The translations under genes and the position numbers were made by a program. The notes under the pieces are model-generated. The model did not search any database. It had not been told where the DNA came from and worked only from the letters and a program-made list of their open reading frames with translations. DNA of 64,000 nucleotides from Streptomyces antimicrobicus (lineage in GTDB: Bacteria; Actinomycetota; Actinomycetes; Streptomycetales; Streptomycetaceae), in NCBI RefSeq assembly GCF_020532625.1, contig NZ_JAJAUY010000006.1, forward strand, positions 1 to 64,000. The letters are read 5' to 3'. Below, in pieces: positions 50,203 through 60,583 of the stretch. How positions within the stretch are numbered: position 1 is the stretch's first letter; each line of letters starts with the position of its first letter.

Positions 50203-50231
50203 TTGAGGCCCCCGGAACGGGCTCCTAGTGT
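50203..50231 (+). promoter_or_regulatory. HrdB-type promoter of an orphan transcript
   Basis: TTGAGG (50203-50208) and TAGTGT (50226-50231) are separated by exactly 17 bp, a good fit to the main Streptomyces sigma factor. It points away from the PAS gene toward a short ORF and a long hairpin, with no larger gene on that strand before 51357. Confidence 0.65.
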
Positions 50232-50264
50232 GGGGCGTACACGAGAAGGGAGGTGGTTCCGGAA

Positions 50265-50303
50265 ATGTATGGCAACCGGACGCGTGAGGTGGCTGCGGGC
50301 TAG
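50265..50303 (+). CDS. Candidate 12-residue small ORF or leader peptide
   Basis: ATG 50265 lies 11 bp after a GGGAGG ribosome site and reads MYGNRTREVAAG before a TAG. It is 27 bp downstream of the expected start point of the HrdB-type promoter. ATG 50269, in another frame, would give a longer Arg-rich reading and cannot be excluded. I recognise neither. Together with the promoter and hairpin it accounts for the gap 50099-50494. Confidence 0.35.
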   Translation: MYGNRTREVAAG

Positions 50304-50370
50304 GGCCCGTCGTCTCAACGCACCCAGTGCTGTGCCGGCGGAAACCGCTGGCCAATCCCAAGCAGTCACC

Positions 50371-50442
50371 CGACCCGCGGGCTCGCCGGTACGTCCGGCC
50401 GGCTCCTCTTTCCTGCAGGAGAGGACCCGAGCCCGCGGGTCG
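50371..50442 (+). terminator. Long stem closing the orphan transcript
   Basis: A perfect 15-bp stem (CGACCCGCGGGCTCG with CGAGCCCGCGGGTCG) encloses two smaller hairpins, one of them CTCCT...AGGAG. It could be a terminator for the 50203 promoter or part of a structured RNA of about 200 nt. Confidence 0.6.
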
Positions 50443-50456
50443 TCTGCGTCTCCGGG

Positions 50457-50514
50457 ACAGGCGCTCGCCGTCTACGGGCACAGGCGCTCGCCGTCTAGGG
50501 GCACAGGCGCTCGA
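50457..50514 (-). repeat. 23-bp tandem repeat over the pdxH stop codon
   Basis: Two exact-length units and part of a third repeat the last codons and stop of pdxH (GAGCGCCTGTGCCC then TAG). The real stop is at 50495. The downstream copies repeat the stop out of use, a small slippage duplication. Confidence 0.8.
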
Positions 50515-51148
50515 CGCGCCACGCGTCGTCGTCGCGGACGTAGCGCAGCCGGTCGTGCAGCCGGTTCTCGTGGCCCTGCCAGAACTCGACCTCGTGCGGG
50601 ACGACGCGCAGTCCGCCCCACTCCGGCGGCACCGGCACCTGCTCCCCCTCCGGGTAGCGCTCCGCGAGCTCGGCGTAGCGCCGGTCCAGCTCCGCGCGCG
50701 AGGCGATGACCCGCGACTGCTCGCTGGCCCACGCCCCCAGCTGGGAGCCGTGCGGCCGGGAACGGAAGTACGCGGCGGTCTCGTCGCGGCCGGTGCGGGC
50801 GGCGGTGCCCCTCACCACGACCTGGCGGGCGATGGAGTGCCAGGGGAAGAGCAGGGCGACGTGCGGGTTCTCGGCGATCTCCCGCGCCTTGCGGGAACCG
50901 TAGTTGGTGAAGAAGACGAACCCGCGGTGGTCGAACTGCTTCAGCAGCACGGTGCGGGAGCTGGGCCGGCCGTCCGCGGTCGCGGTCGAGACGACCATGG
51001 CGTTGGGCTCGAAGACGTGCGCGTTGGCTGCCTGCCGGAACCACAGGGCGAACTGCTCCATGGGGTCCGCGGCGAGCCCGTCCTCGCCGAGGATCTCGGA
51101 GCGGTACTGCTTGCGCATGACGGCGGGGTCAAGGTCGTGGGCGGTCAC
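50495..51148 (-). CDS. pdxH: Pyridoxamine 5'-phosphate oxidase
   Basis: The 217-residue FMN enzyme makes pyridoxal 5'-phosphate from pyridoxine or pyridoxamine phosphate. It has [20 protein letters not shown], the FMN-binding [40 protein letters not shown] and RQVVVRGTA. The C-terminal block is [20 protein letters not shown]...NRLHDR, and it ends RVERLCP. Length and motifs fit the family better than the PNPOx protein at 5818. GTG 51148 is chosen over ATG 51118 because family members begin just before LDPAxMRKQY. It is divergent from citrate synthase. Confidence 0.93.
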   Translation of the reverse strand: MTAHDLDPAVMRKQYRSEILGEDGLAADPMEQFALWFRQAANAHVFEPNAMVVSTATADGRPSSRTVLLKQFDHRGFVFFTNYGSRKAREIAENPHVALLFPWHSIARQVVVRGTAARTGRDETAAYFRSRPHGSQLGAWASEQSRVIASRAELDRRYAELAERYPEGEQVPVPPEWGGLRVVPHEVEFWQGHENRLHDRLRYVRDDDAWRVERLCP

Positions 51149-51356
51149 CCGGCCATCCTGCCGTAGGGCCGACCGATGGGGTGTGCCGTATGTCACGCTT
51201 CCGCACATCAAGCGGAACCGACAAAATCTTGGGGCCGGTCCGCTGGTCCCCGCACGGGTGACGGGCGGCCCTGCCGGGCATCAACGGGGATGACCGCGCC
51301 GGACCGCGAATCACGCCGGGAGCCGCGCGTGTTCGCACTACCTGAGGAGCCGCCTG

Positions 51357-52457
51357 ATGTCCGACTTCGTACCCGGACTCGAAGGGGTCGTCGCGTTCGA
51401 GACGGAGATCGCCGAGCCCGACAAGGAAGGCGGAGCCCTCCGCTACCGGGGCGTCGACATCGAAGACCTGGTCGGTCACGTCTCCTTCGGGAACGTGTGG
51501 GGCCTGCTGGTCGACGGTGCCTTCAACCCCGGCCTGCCGGCCGCCGAGCCCTTCCCGATCCCCGTGCACTCCGGGGACATCCGTGTGGACGTGCAGTCCG
51601 CCCTCGCGATGCTCGCCCCGGTGTGGGGCCTGAAACCGCTGCTGGACATCGACGAGGCCACCGCCCGCGACAACCTGGCGCGGGCCGCGGTCATGGCACT
51701 GTCCTACGTCGCCCAGTCGGCCCGCGGCCAGGGACTGCCGATGGTGCCGCAGCGCGAGATCGACAAGGCCGAGTCCGTCGTGGAGCGGTTCATGATCCGC
51801 TGGCGCGGGGAGCCGGACCCGGCGCACGTCAAGGCGGTCGACGCCTACTGGACCTCCGCGGCCGAGCACGGCATGAACGCCAGCACCTTCACCGCCCGGG
51901 TCATCGCCTCGACCGGCGCCGACGTCGCGGCCGCCCTGTCGGGTGCGGTCGGCGCCATGTCGGGCCCGCTGCACGGCGGCGCGCCCTCGCGTGTGCTGGG
52001 CATGATCGAGGAGATCGAGCGCACCGGCGACGCCGAGGCGTGGGTGAAGAAGGCCCTGGACCGCGGCGAGCGCCTGATGGGCTTCGGGCACCGCGTCTAC
52101 CGCGCCGAGGACCCGCGCGCCCGGGTGCTGCGCCGTACGGCCAAGGAGCTGAACGCGCCGCGCTACGAGGTCGCGGCGGCGCTGGAGAAGGCGGCGCTGG
52201 CCGAGCTGCACGCCCGCCGGCCCGACCGGGTGCTCGCCACCAACGTGGAGTTCTGGGCGGCGATCATGCTGGACTTCGCCGAGGTCCCGGCGCACATGTT
52301 CACCTCGATGTTCACCTGCGCCCGCACCGCGGGCTGGTCGGCGCACATCCTGGAGCAGAAGCGCACCGGCCGCCTGGTGCGTCCCTCGGCCCGCTACGTC
52401 GGCCCGGGCAAGCGCGACCCGCGCGACATCGAGGGCTACGCCGACATCGCCGGCTGA
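51357..52457 (+). CDS. Citrate synthase 2
   Basis: The 366-residue protein condenses oxaloacetate with acetyl-CoA or a similar acyl-CoA. Family motifs include the histidine loops MSGPLHGGAPSRVLGMIEEI and MGFGHRVYRAEDPRARVL, and the late FTCARTAGWSAHILEQKRTG. The N-terminus has GVVAFETEIAEPDKEGGALR and YRGVDIEDLV. The length is that of short citrate-synthase-2 proteins, some of which prefer propionyl-CoA (methylcitrate synthase). The position between pdxH and an acyl-CoA operon matches the S. coelicolor arrangement as I recall it. Confidence 0.92.
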   Translation: MSDFVPGLEGVVAFETEIAEPDKEGGALRYRGVDIEDLVGHVSFGNVWGLLVDGAFNPGLPAAEPFPIPVHSGDIRVDVQSALAMLAPVWGLKPLLDIDEATARDNLARAAVMALSYVAQSARGQGLPMVPQREIDKAESVVERFMIRWRGEPDPAHVKAVDAYWTSAAEHGMNASTFTARVIASTGADVAAALSGAVGAMSGPLHGGAPSRVLGMIEEIERTGDAEAWVKKALDRGERLMGFGHRVYRAEDPRARVLRRTAKELNAPRYEVAAALEKAALAELHARRPDRVLATNVEFWAAIMLDFAEVPAHMFTSMFTCARTAGWSAHILEQKRTGRLVRPSARYVGPGKRDPRDIEGYADIAG

Positions 52458-52474
52458 GCCGGCCGCACCCCAGG

Positions 52475-52511
52475 GCCCGTCCCGCACCGGACCTCCCGGC
52501 GCGGGGCGGGC
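52475..52511. terminator. Hairpin between citrate synthase and TetR genes
   Basis: GCCCGTCCCGC pairs with GCGGGGCGGGC over 11 positions with one G-T pair and a 15-base loop, between convergent genes. Confidence 0.65.
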
Positions 52512-52529
52512 TCCCTGCGTCGGGTGGGC

Positions 52530-53195
52530 TCAGGGCCGCCCGAGGGCCGTCTCGACGATGCGCGACCACTGGGCGACCACCCGGGCGCGGCGGCCGGCGT
52601 CGTCGGTGAGGACGTTGGCCAGGCCGAGCCCTCGGGCCATGTCGAGCAGGCCCTGGACGGTCTCGCGGACCCCGGGCACCGACTCGTCGGCGCCGAGCAG
52701 CTCGACGGCGATGCGGTGGGTCTCCCGGCCCACCTTGGCCTCCAGCTCGACGACGCGGGGACGCAGCTGCTCCTCGTTGGAGGCGGCCACCCACAGCTGC
52801 AGGGCGGCCCGGAACAGCGCCCCGGTGTAGAGGTCCACGAGCGCCTCGACCACGGCGGGGCGGGCGGCGGGACCGGCCGCGAAGAGCTCGCGCAGGGCGG
52901 CCGAGCGCTCCTCGGCGACGTGCTCGACGGCGGCGGTGAACAGGTCCTCGCGGGTCGGGAAGTGGTACTGGGCCGCGCCCCGGGAGACCCCGGCGCGCTC
53001 GGCGACGACGGCGACGGTGGAACCGGCCCAGCCCTGCTCGGCCAGGCACGAGACCGCCGCCTCCAGCAGGTGCCGGCGCGTCACCCGGCTCCGGGCCTGC
53101 TTGGGCGAGGACCCCTGCTTGGGCGAGGATCCCTGCTTCGCCCCCGCCACCTGCGGGCCGCCACTGCCCTGCCGCGCGTCGGTCACCGTGCCCAT
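52530..53195 (-). CDS. TetR-family regulator of the carboxylase operon
   Basis: The 221-residue protein has a helix-turn-helix at about residues 37-85 (RVTRRHLLEAAVSCLAEQGW, then VAERAGVSRGAAQYHFPTRE) and a helical ligand domain. The head holds a QGSSPKQGSSPKQ duplication coded by an 18-bp tandem repeat at 53097-53138. It overlaps the enoyl-CoA hydratase gene by 13 bp and is the last gene of the seven-gene operon starting at 61425. Its natural operator would be the palindrome GCAAGCATGCTTGC at 61497, giving self-repression of the whole operon. Confidence 0.88.
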   Translation of the reverse strand: MGTVTDARQGSGGPQVAGAKQGSSPKQGSSPKQARSRVTRRHLLEAAVSCLAEQGWAGSTVAVVAERAGVSRGAAQYHFPTREDLFTAAVEHVAEERSAALRELFAAGPAARPAVVEALVDLYTGALFRAALQLWVAASNEEQLRPRVVELEAKVGRETHRIAVELLGADESVPGVRETVQGLLDMARGLGLANVLTDDAGRRARVVAQWSRIVETALGRP

Positions 53196-53920
53196 GACGG
53201 GTCCCGGCGCTCGAAGCGGGCGGTGAGGCCCTCCCGGGCCTCGGCGGAGCCGAAGACCCGCGCGGACAGCTCGGCCAGGGCCGCGCCGTCGCGGGCGAGG
53301 GCTTCCCGCACCGGCGCGGTGACCAGGCGCTTGGTCTCGGCCAGGGCCTCCGGGCCGGCTTTGCCCAGCCCGGCGAGGACCGGGGCCAGGGCCGCGTCGA
53401 CGTCCTGCGCGTGCAGGGTGAGCAGGCCGATCCGGACCGCCTCGGCCGCGTCGAACGGCTCGGCGGTCAGGAAGTAGCGGGCCGCCGCGCGGGGGTCGAG
53501 GCGGGGCAGCAGCGGCGCGGAGATCACGGCCGGGACCAGGCCCAGGTGCGTCTCCGTGAAGGCGTACGTCGAACCGGGCCCCGCGGCGGCGAGGTCGCAG
53601 ACGCCGAGCAGGCCGAGGCCGCCGGCCCGGACATGGCCGGTGACCCGGGCGACCACCGGCTTCGGCAGGTCGGTGATCTCGCGCAGCAGCGCCAGGAAGT
53701 CGGCCGGGTCGCAGGGCGAGGCGAGGTCGGCGCCCGCGCAGAAGGTGCCCCCGGTGTGGGTGAGCACGACCGCCCGGGCCTGCGGGTCCGCCCCCGCCGC
53801 GGCCAGGGCGGCGCGCAGCTCGCCGACGAGGGTCGCGGAGAGCGCGTTGCGGTTGGCCGGTGAGTCGAGCGTGAGCGTGGTGATGCCGTGCGCGTGCGCG
53901 GCGTTGACGACCGATTCCAC
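53183..53920 (-). CDS. Enoyl-CoA hydratase/isomerase family protein
   Basis: This 245-residue crotonase has the oxyanion motifs HTGGTFCAGADLASPCD and GHVRAGGLGLLGVCDLAAA. The catalytic region is AFTETHLGLVPAVISAPLLP. In liu/atu pathways a crotonase hydrates or lyses the carboxylated product, so this enzyme probably acts after the carboxylase coded upstream. GTG 53920 follows GGGAGGAG at a good distance; the open frame reaches 53971 but lacks a ribosome site. It overlaps the TetR start. Confidence 0.88.
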   Translation of the reverse strand: MESVVNAAHAHGITTLTLDSPANRNALSATLVGELRAALAAAGADPQARAVVLTHTGGTFCAGADLASPCDPADFLALLREITDLPKPVVARVTGHVRAGGLGLLGVCDLAAAGPGSTYAFTETHLGLVPAVISAPLLPRLDPRAAARYFLTAEPFDAAEAVRIGLLTLHAQDVDAALAPVLAGLGKAGPEALAETKRLVTAPVREALARDGAALAELSARVFGSAEAREGLTARFERRDPSWAR

Positions 53921-54007
53921 GGCCGCTCCTCCCTTGCGGTCCGGGCCGGCCGGGACGGTGGCGGCTGCCACCGCCCCGGCGGGCGGGTGCGGTGCCGGGC
54001 CGTACGC

Positions 54008-55174
54008 CTAGTACGACTTGGGCAGGCCCAGGGTCTGGTGCGAGACGAAGTTGAGGATCATCTCGCGGCTGACGGGGGCGATCCGGGCGACCCGGGCGGC
54101 GGTCACCAGGGCGCCCAGTCCGTACTCACGGGTGAGGCCGTTGCCGCCCAGCGTGTGGACGGCCTGGTCCACCGCCCTCGCACAGGCCTCGCCGGCAGCG
54201 TACTTGGCCATGTTCGCGGCCTCGCCCGCGCCCATGTCGTCCCCGCTGTCGTAGAGGTGGGCGGCCTTCGCCATCATCAGGCGGGCCAGTTCGAGCTCGA
54301 TGTGCGCCTGCGCCAGCGGGTGGGCCACGGCCTGGTGGGCGCCGATGGGCTCCTTCCACACCTGCCGGGTACGGGCGTAGTCCACGGCCCGGCCCAGGGC
54401 GTAGCGGCCCATGCCGATGGCGAAGGCGGCGGTCATGATCCGCTCCGGGTTCAGCCCGGCGAACAGCTGCAGCAGCCCCGCGTCCTCTTCGCCGACCAGC
54501 GCGTCGGCGGGCAGCCGTACGTCGTCCAGGACGAGCTCGAACTGCTTCTCGGCAGCCTGGATCTCCATGTCGATCACCGAACGGGTGAATCCCGGAGCGT
54601 CCCGCGGGACGATGAACAGGCACGGCTTGAGCGCGCCCGTGCGGGCGTCCTCGGTCCGGCCGACGATCAGGGTGGCATCGGCGATGTCCACCCCGGAGAC
54701 GAACACCTTGCGCCCGCTCAGCAGCCAGTCGTCGCCGTCGCGGCGGGCGGTGGTGGTGATCCGGTGGGAGTTCGAGCCCGCGTCCGGCTCGGTGATGCCG
54801 AAGGCCATGGTGCGGCTGCCGTCGGCCAGACCCGGCAGCCAGGCGCGCTTTTGCTCCTCGGTCCCGAACCGGGCGATGACCGTGCCGCAGATCGCGGGCG
54901 AGACGACCAGCATCAGCAGCGGGGAGCCGGCGGCGCCCAGCTCTTCGAGCACGATGGCGAGTTCGGCGATGCCGCCGCCCCCGCCGCCGTACTCCTCGGG
55001 CAGGTTGACGCCGAGGTAGCCGAGCTTGGCGGCGTCGGCCCACAGCTCGTCCGGATGGCGGCCCTCGCGGGCGGTCCGGGCCAGGTACTCACGGCCGTAG
55101 CGCCGGCCGAGGGCGGCGACGGCGGCGCGCAGGGCGGCGTGCTCTTCGGATTCGATGCCGGGTGTGGTGCTCAT
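54008..55174 (-). CDS. Acyl-CoA dehydrogenase
   Basis: The 388-residue flavoprotein has LGYLGVNLPEEYGGGGGGIA, TMAFGITEPDAGSNSHRITT, WLLSGRKVFVSGVDIADATL and the C-terminal HTLGGNGLTREYGLGALVTA. It resembles the citronellyl- or isovaleryl-CoA dehydrogenases of liu/atu clusters, which make the unsaturated substrate for the biotin carboxylase. Its ATG overlaps the stop of the carboxylase alpha gene (TGATG). It is distinct in sequence from the four dehydrogenases of the CTGACGG regulon. Confidence 0.9.
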   Translation of the reverse strand: MSTTPGIESEEHAALRAAVAALGRRYGREYLARTAREGRHPDELWADAAKLGYLGVNLPEEYGGGGGGIAELAIVLEELGAAGSPLLMLVVSPAICGTVIARFGTEEQKRAWLPGLADGSRTMAFGITEPDAGSNSHRITTTARRDGDDWLLSGRKVFVSGVDIADATLIVGRTEDARTGALKPCLFIVPRDAPGFTRSVIDMEIQAAEKQFELVLDDVRLPADALVGEEDAGLLQLFAGLNPERIMTAAFAIGMGRYALGRAVDYARTRQVWKEPIGAHQAVAHPLAQAHIELELARLMMAKAAHLYDSGDDMGAGEAANMAKYAAGEACARAVDQAVHTLGGNGLTREYGLGALVTAARVARIAPVSREMILNFVSHQTLGLPKSY

Positions 55175-57144
55175 GCGTGCGGTTCCTCCTGGACGACGGC
55201 GAGCAGGGCACCGACCTCGACCTGGTGGCCGGGTGCGGCGTGGAGCGCGGTGAGCGTGCCGGAGGCGGGCGCGAGGATGCGGTGCTCCATCTTCATGGCC
55301 TCCAGCCAGAGCAGCGGCTGTCCGGCGCTGACCGGGACCCCGGGGGCGAGGCCCTCGGCGACCCGGACGACGGTGCCGGGCATGGGAGCGAGCAGGGAGC
55401 CGGGTTCGGTGCGGTCCTGGGGGTCGGCGAACCGCGGCTGTGGAAGCAGGGTGTGGGCGCCGAACGGCGAGTCGACGTAGACCTCCGTCCTGTTCGAATT
55501 TTGTTTCACGTGGAACACCCGCTGGACGCCGTCCTGTTCGAGCACCACGCGGTCGGCGGAGACGCCCAGGACGCGCACGTCGTCCCGCCCCTCGGGGCGC
55601 GGCCCCTGCCGGGTGTGCCGGTACGCCACCTCGTACGAGCTGCCGTCGGCGGTCCGGTAGTGGCGGGTCTGCGGCTGGGAGGGGACGTTGCGCCAGCCGC
55701 CGAGCCGGGCGGTGAGCGGGGCGTCCGGCGCCGGGACGGTGCCGGCGAGGGCGGCGGCCAGGGCGGCGAGAGCGGTGCCGCCCGCCGCGTCCGGGGCCTC
55801 GGCGGTGAGGGCGTCGAGGTGGCGGTCGTAGAAGCCGGTGTCCAGGTGCGCGGCCACGAACTCCGGGTGGCGCAGGGAGCGGACGAGCAACTCGCGGTTG
55901 GTGGTCAGGCCGTGCACCCGCGCCCGGGACAGCGCGCGGGCCAGGACCCGGACGGCCTCGGCCCGGGTGGGGGCATGGGCGACGACCTTGGCGAGCAACG
56001 GGTCGTAGTGGACGCCCACGGTGTCCCCGGCGGCGAACCCGGTGTCCACGCGGACCCCGCCCGGGACGTCCAGGGTGTGCAGGACACCGGTCTGCGGGCG
56101 CCAGTCCCGGGCCGGGTCCTCGGCGTACAGACGGGCCTCGACGGCGTGCCCGAAGGGCTGCGGCGGCCGCGCCGGCAGCGGCTCGCCCTCGGCGATCCGC
56201 AGTTGCAGGGCCACGAGGTCCACGCCGAAGACGGCCTCGGTGACGGGGTGTTCCACCTGCAGGCGGGTGTTCATCTCCAGGAAGTACGGGCGCCCGTCGG
56301 CGGTGACGAGGAACTCGACGGTGCCCGCCCCCCGGTACGACACCGCGCGGGCGGCCGCGACGGCGGCCTCGTGCAGGGTGGCGCGCAGGGCCTCGGACAG
56401 GCCGGGGGCCGGGGCTTCCTCGACGACCTTCTGGTGGCGCCGCTGGAGGGAGCAGTCGCGGGTGCCCAGGGCCCAGACGGTGCCGTGGGCGTCGGCGAGG
56501 ACCTGCACCTCCACGTGCCGGCCGCGTTCGACGTAGGGCTCGGCGAAGACCTCGCCGTCGCCGAAGGCGGAGCGGGCCTCGGCGGCCGCCGCCGCCAACT
56601 CGTCCTCCAGCGCCTCCAGCTCCCGTACGACGCGCATCCCGCGGCCCCCGCCGCCCGCGGCGGCCTTGAGCAGCAGCGGGAGGTCGGACGCGGTTGCGGC
56701 CAGCGGGTCCACGGGATCGAGCAGGGGCACCCCGGCGGCCCGCATCAGCTTCTTGGCACGGGTCTTGGAGGCCATGGCCTCGATCGCCTCGGGCGGCGGG
56801 CCGACCCAGACCAGCCCGGCGTCCTGGACGGCCCGGGCGAAGGCGGCGTTCTCGGAGAGGAAGCCGTAGCCCGGGTGCACGGCGTCGGCGCCGGCGGCGA
56901 GGGCCGCCGCGATCACCAGGTCGCCGCGCAGATAGGTGTCGGCGGGGGCCGCGCCGGGCAGCCGGACCGCCGCGTCGGCCTCGCGTACGTGCAGGGCGGT
57001 GGCGTCCGGGTCGGAGTGCACGGCGACGGTGTCCAGGCCCAGGGCACGGGCGGTGCGCAGGACGCGGACGGCGATCTCCCCGCGGTTGGCGACGAGCAGC
57101 CGGGACAAGGGGGTGGCCGGGTTCGGGTTCGGGTTCGCGGTCAT
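55171..57144 (-). CDS. Acyl-CoA carboxylase alpha subunit (biotin carboxylase plus biotin carrier)
   Basis: The 657-residue protein carboxylates its own biotin with ATP and bicarbonate. The biotin carboxylase N-domain (LLVANRGEIAVRVLRTARAL) and ATP-grasp (LLLKAAAGGGGRGMRVV, EMNTRLQVEHPVTEAVFGVD) fill residues 10-450. A linker and a C-terminal biotin domain follow, with the modified lysine in EAMKMEH. It is of the methylcrotonyl/geranyl-CoA carboxylase type. The linker region coding VFHVKQNSN contains a parS-like DNA site (55502-55517). The beta subunit gene precedes it by 5 bp. Confidence 0.93.
   Translation of the reverse strand: MTANPNPNPATPLSRLLVANRGEIAVRVLRTARALGLDTVAVHSDPDATALHVREADAAVRLPGAAPADTYLRGDLVIAAALAAGADAVHPGYGFLSENAAFARAVQDAGLVWVGPPPEAIEAMASKTRAKKLMRAAGVPLLDPVDPLAATASDLPLLLKAAAGGGGRGMRVVRELEALEDELAAAAAEARSAFGDGEVFAEPYVERGRHVEVQVLADAHGTVWALGTRDCSLQRRHQKVVEEAPAPGLSEALRATLHEAAVAAARAVSYRGAGTVEFLVTADGRPYFLEMNTRLQVEHPVTEAVFGVDLVALQLRIAEGEPLPARPPQPFGHAVEARLYAEDPARDWRPQTGVLHTLDVPGGVRVDTGFAAGDTVGVHYDPLLAKVVAHAPTRAEAVRVLARALSRARVHGLTTNRELLVRSLRHPEFVAAHLDTGFYDRHLDALTAEAPDAAGGTALAALAAALAGTVPAPDAPLTARLGGWRNVPSQPQTRHYRTADGSSYEVAYRHTRQGPRPEGRDDVRVLGVSADRVVLEQDGVQRVFHVKQNSNRTEVYVDSPFGAHTLLPQPRFADPQDRTEPGSLLAPMPGTVVRVAEGLAPGVPVSAGQPLLWLEAMKMEHRILAPASGTLTALHAAPGHQVEVGALLAVVQEEPHA
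55502..55517. promoter_or_regulatory. parS-like ParB-binding site inside the carboxylase gene
   Basis: TGTTTCACGTGGAACA matches the parS core GTTTCACGTGAAAC at 13 of 14 positions and is a palindrome with one mismatched pair. It lies in an AT-rich patch of the linker between the carboxylase and biotin domains, where protein sequence is poorly constrained. I know Streptomyces parS sites as tolerating this G variant. Confidence 0.65.
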
Positions 57145-57149
57145 GGGCC

Positions 57150-58744
<1,595 letters not shown>

Positions 58745-58748
<4 letters not shown>

Positions 58749-60583
58749 GGGCCGACCTCCGGGTGCGGGAGCAGGTGGGTGGGGATGTCGAGGTGGCGGG
58801 CCCGCAGCCACTCGGCCAGGGCCTTGGCCTGCGGGTCGAAGCGGGGCGCCGAGGCCGCGCCGGCGCCGAGCAGGCCGGGCAGGAGGAAGTTCAGGGCGCG
58901 CAGGCCGGGCAGGGCGTGGCGCTCGACGGGCAGGAGGCGGGCCTCGGGGAGCAGTTCCTTGAGCGCGGCGGGCGTGAGCGTGGCCTCCAGCCAGGCGTAG
59001 GCCTCGTCCGTCTCGACCCAGACGCCGAGGTTGGCGTCGCCGCCCTTGTCGCCGCTGCGGGCTCCGGCCACCAGGCCCAGCGGGGCGCGGGTGGTCTCCG
59101 GGGCTCCGCCCCCGTGCCGCCGCGCCGGTGGGGCGGGCGGGTCGGGCGGGTGCGGGAGGCGGGGCGGGTGCGGGTGCGGGAGGGGCTGGGGCTGGGGCTG
59201 GGGCTGGGGGCCCGGCCGGGCCGCCGGCCCCCCGGGAAGCCCGTCCCCGGGAAGCCCGTCCCCGGACCTTCCGGCGACCGCGTCCCCCGCCCCCCGGGTG
59301 GCGATGGCCAGCCTGGTCCCGTCCGCCAGGACCACGGTGTGGGGCACGGTCCCCACCGGGACGTGGGCGGTGTCGAAGACGCCGTATGGCTGGGGCGGGG
59401 CCGGCGGGGCGGTGACGTGGAAGCCCGGGTAGCTGGCCAGGGCCAGTTCGACGGCGGAGGAGGTCAGGGCGCGGCCCACGCGGTCGGGGTCGGGGTCGCG
59501 GACGACCAGGCGGAGCAGGGCGCTGGCCGTCTCCTCGGTCCGGGCGTCCGGACGGTCGGTGCGGGCCAGGGTCCATTCGGCCGTGGCCAGGCCTTCCAGG
59601 GCCGGGGCGAGCTGGGCGCGCACCAGGGCCGCCTTCGCCTCGATGTCCAGGCCGGTCAGGACGAACGTGACCTCGTTGCGGTGGCCGCCGATCCGGGTGA
59701 TGCCCACCTTGAGGGTGCCGGGCGGGGCCTCGCCGCGTACGCCCTCGATCCGGACCCGGTCCGGTCCGTCCGGCCGGAGCCGGACCGTGTCGAGCCGGGC
59801 GGTGACGTCGGGGCCGAGGTAGCGCGGGCCCTGGGTCTCGTACAGCAGTTGGGCGGTGACGGTGCCGACGGTCACCGCTCCCCCGGTGCCCGGGTGCTTG
59901 GTGATCACCGCGCTGCCGTCGGCCTCGATCTCGGCGAGCGGGAAGCCGGGGCGGCGCACGTCGTGCCGTGTGAAGAAGGCGTAGTTGCCGCCCGTGGCCT
60001 GGGTGCCGCACTCCAGCACGTGCCCGGCGACCACGGCGCCCGCCAGCCGGTCGTGGTCGTCCGGCGACCAGTCGAACCACCAGGCCGCGGGCCCCGACAC
60101 CAGCGCCGCGTCGGTGACGCGGCCGGTGACGACGACGTCCGCGCCGGCGCGCAGGGCCGCCGTGATGCCGGCGCCCCCGAGGTAGGCGTTGGCGGTGAGG
60201 GCGCCCGCGCCGTACGGCATCAGGTCGTCGCCCTCGACGTGGGCGACGGTCACGGGCAGCTGCAGCTTCGCGGCCAGCGCGCGGACGGCGTCGGCCAGTC
60301 CGGCCGGGTTGAGCCCGCCCGCGTTGGTCACCAGGCGCACGCCCCGCTCGTGGGCGAGGCCGAGGGTGTCCTCCAGCTGGCGCAGGAAGGTGCGGGCGTA
60401 CCCGAGTTCGGGGTTCTTCAGCCGGTCGCGGCCGAGGATGAGCATCGTCAGCTCGGCGAGGTAGTCGCCGGTCAGGACGTCCAGCGGGCCGTCCTCCAGC
60501 ATCTCGCGCACGGCGCAGAAGCGGTCGCCGTAGAAACCCGAGGCGTTGCCGATCCGCAGCACCCCGCGCGCTCCGCCCGTCAT
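58745..60583 (-). CDS. AtuA-family protein with fused C-terminal domain
   Basis: The 612-residue protein matches the acyclic-terpene-utilisation AtuA family. It has [60 protein letters not shown] and [20 protein letters not shown]. After about residue 450 comes a long Pro/Gln/His/Gly-rich linker, then a smaller AtuA-associated domain ([20 protein letters not shown]). The two parts are separate genes in some bacteria. AtuA's reaction is not settled; it is needed for citronellol and geraniol use in Pseudomonas. Its ATG overlaps the stop of the TIGR03084 gene (ATGA). Confidence 0.88.
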
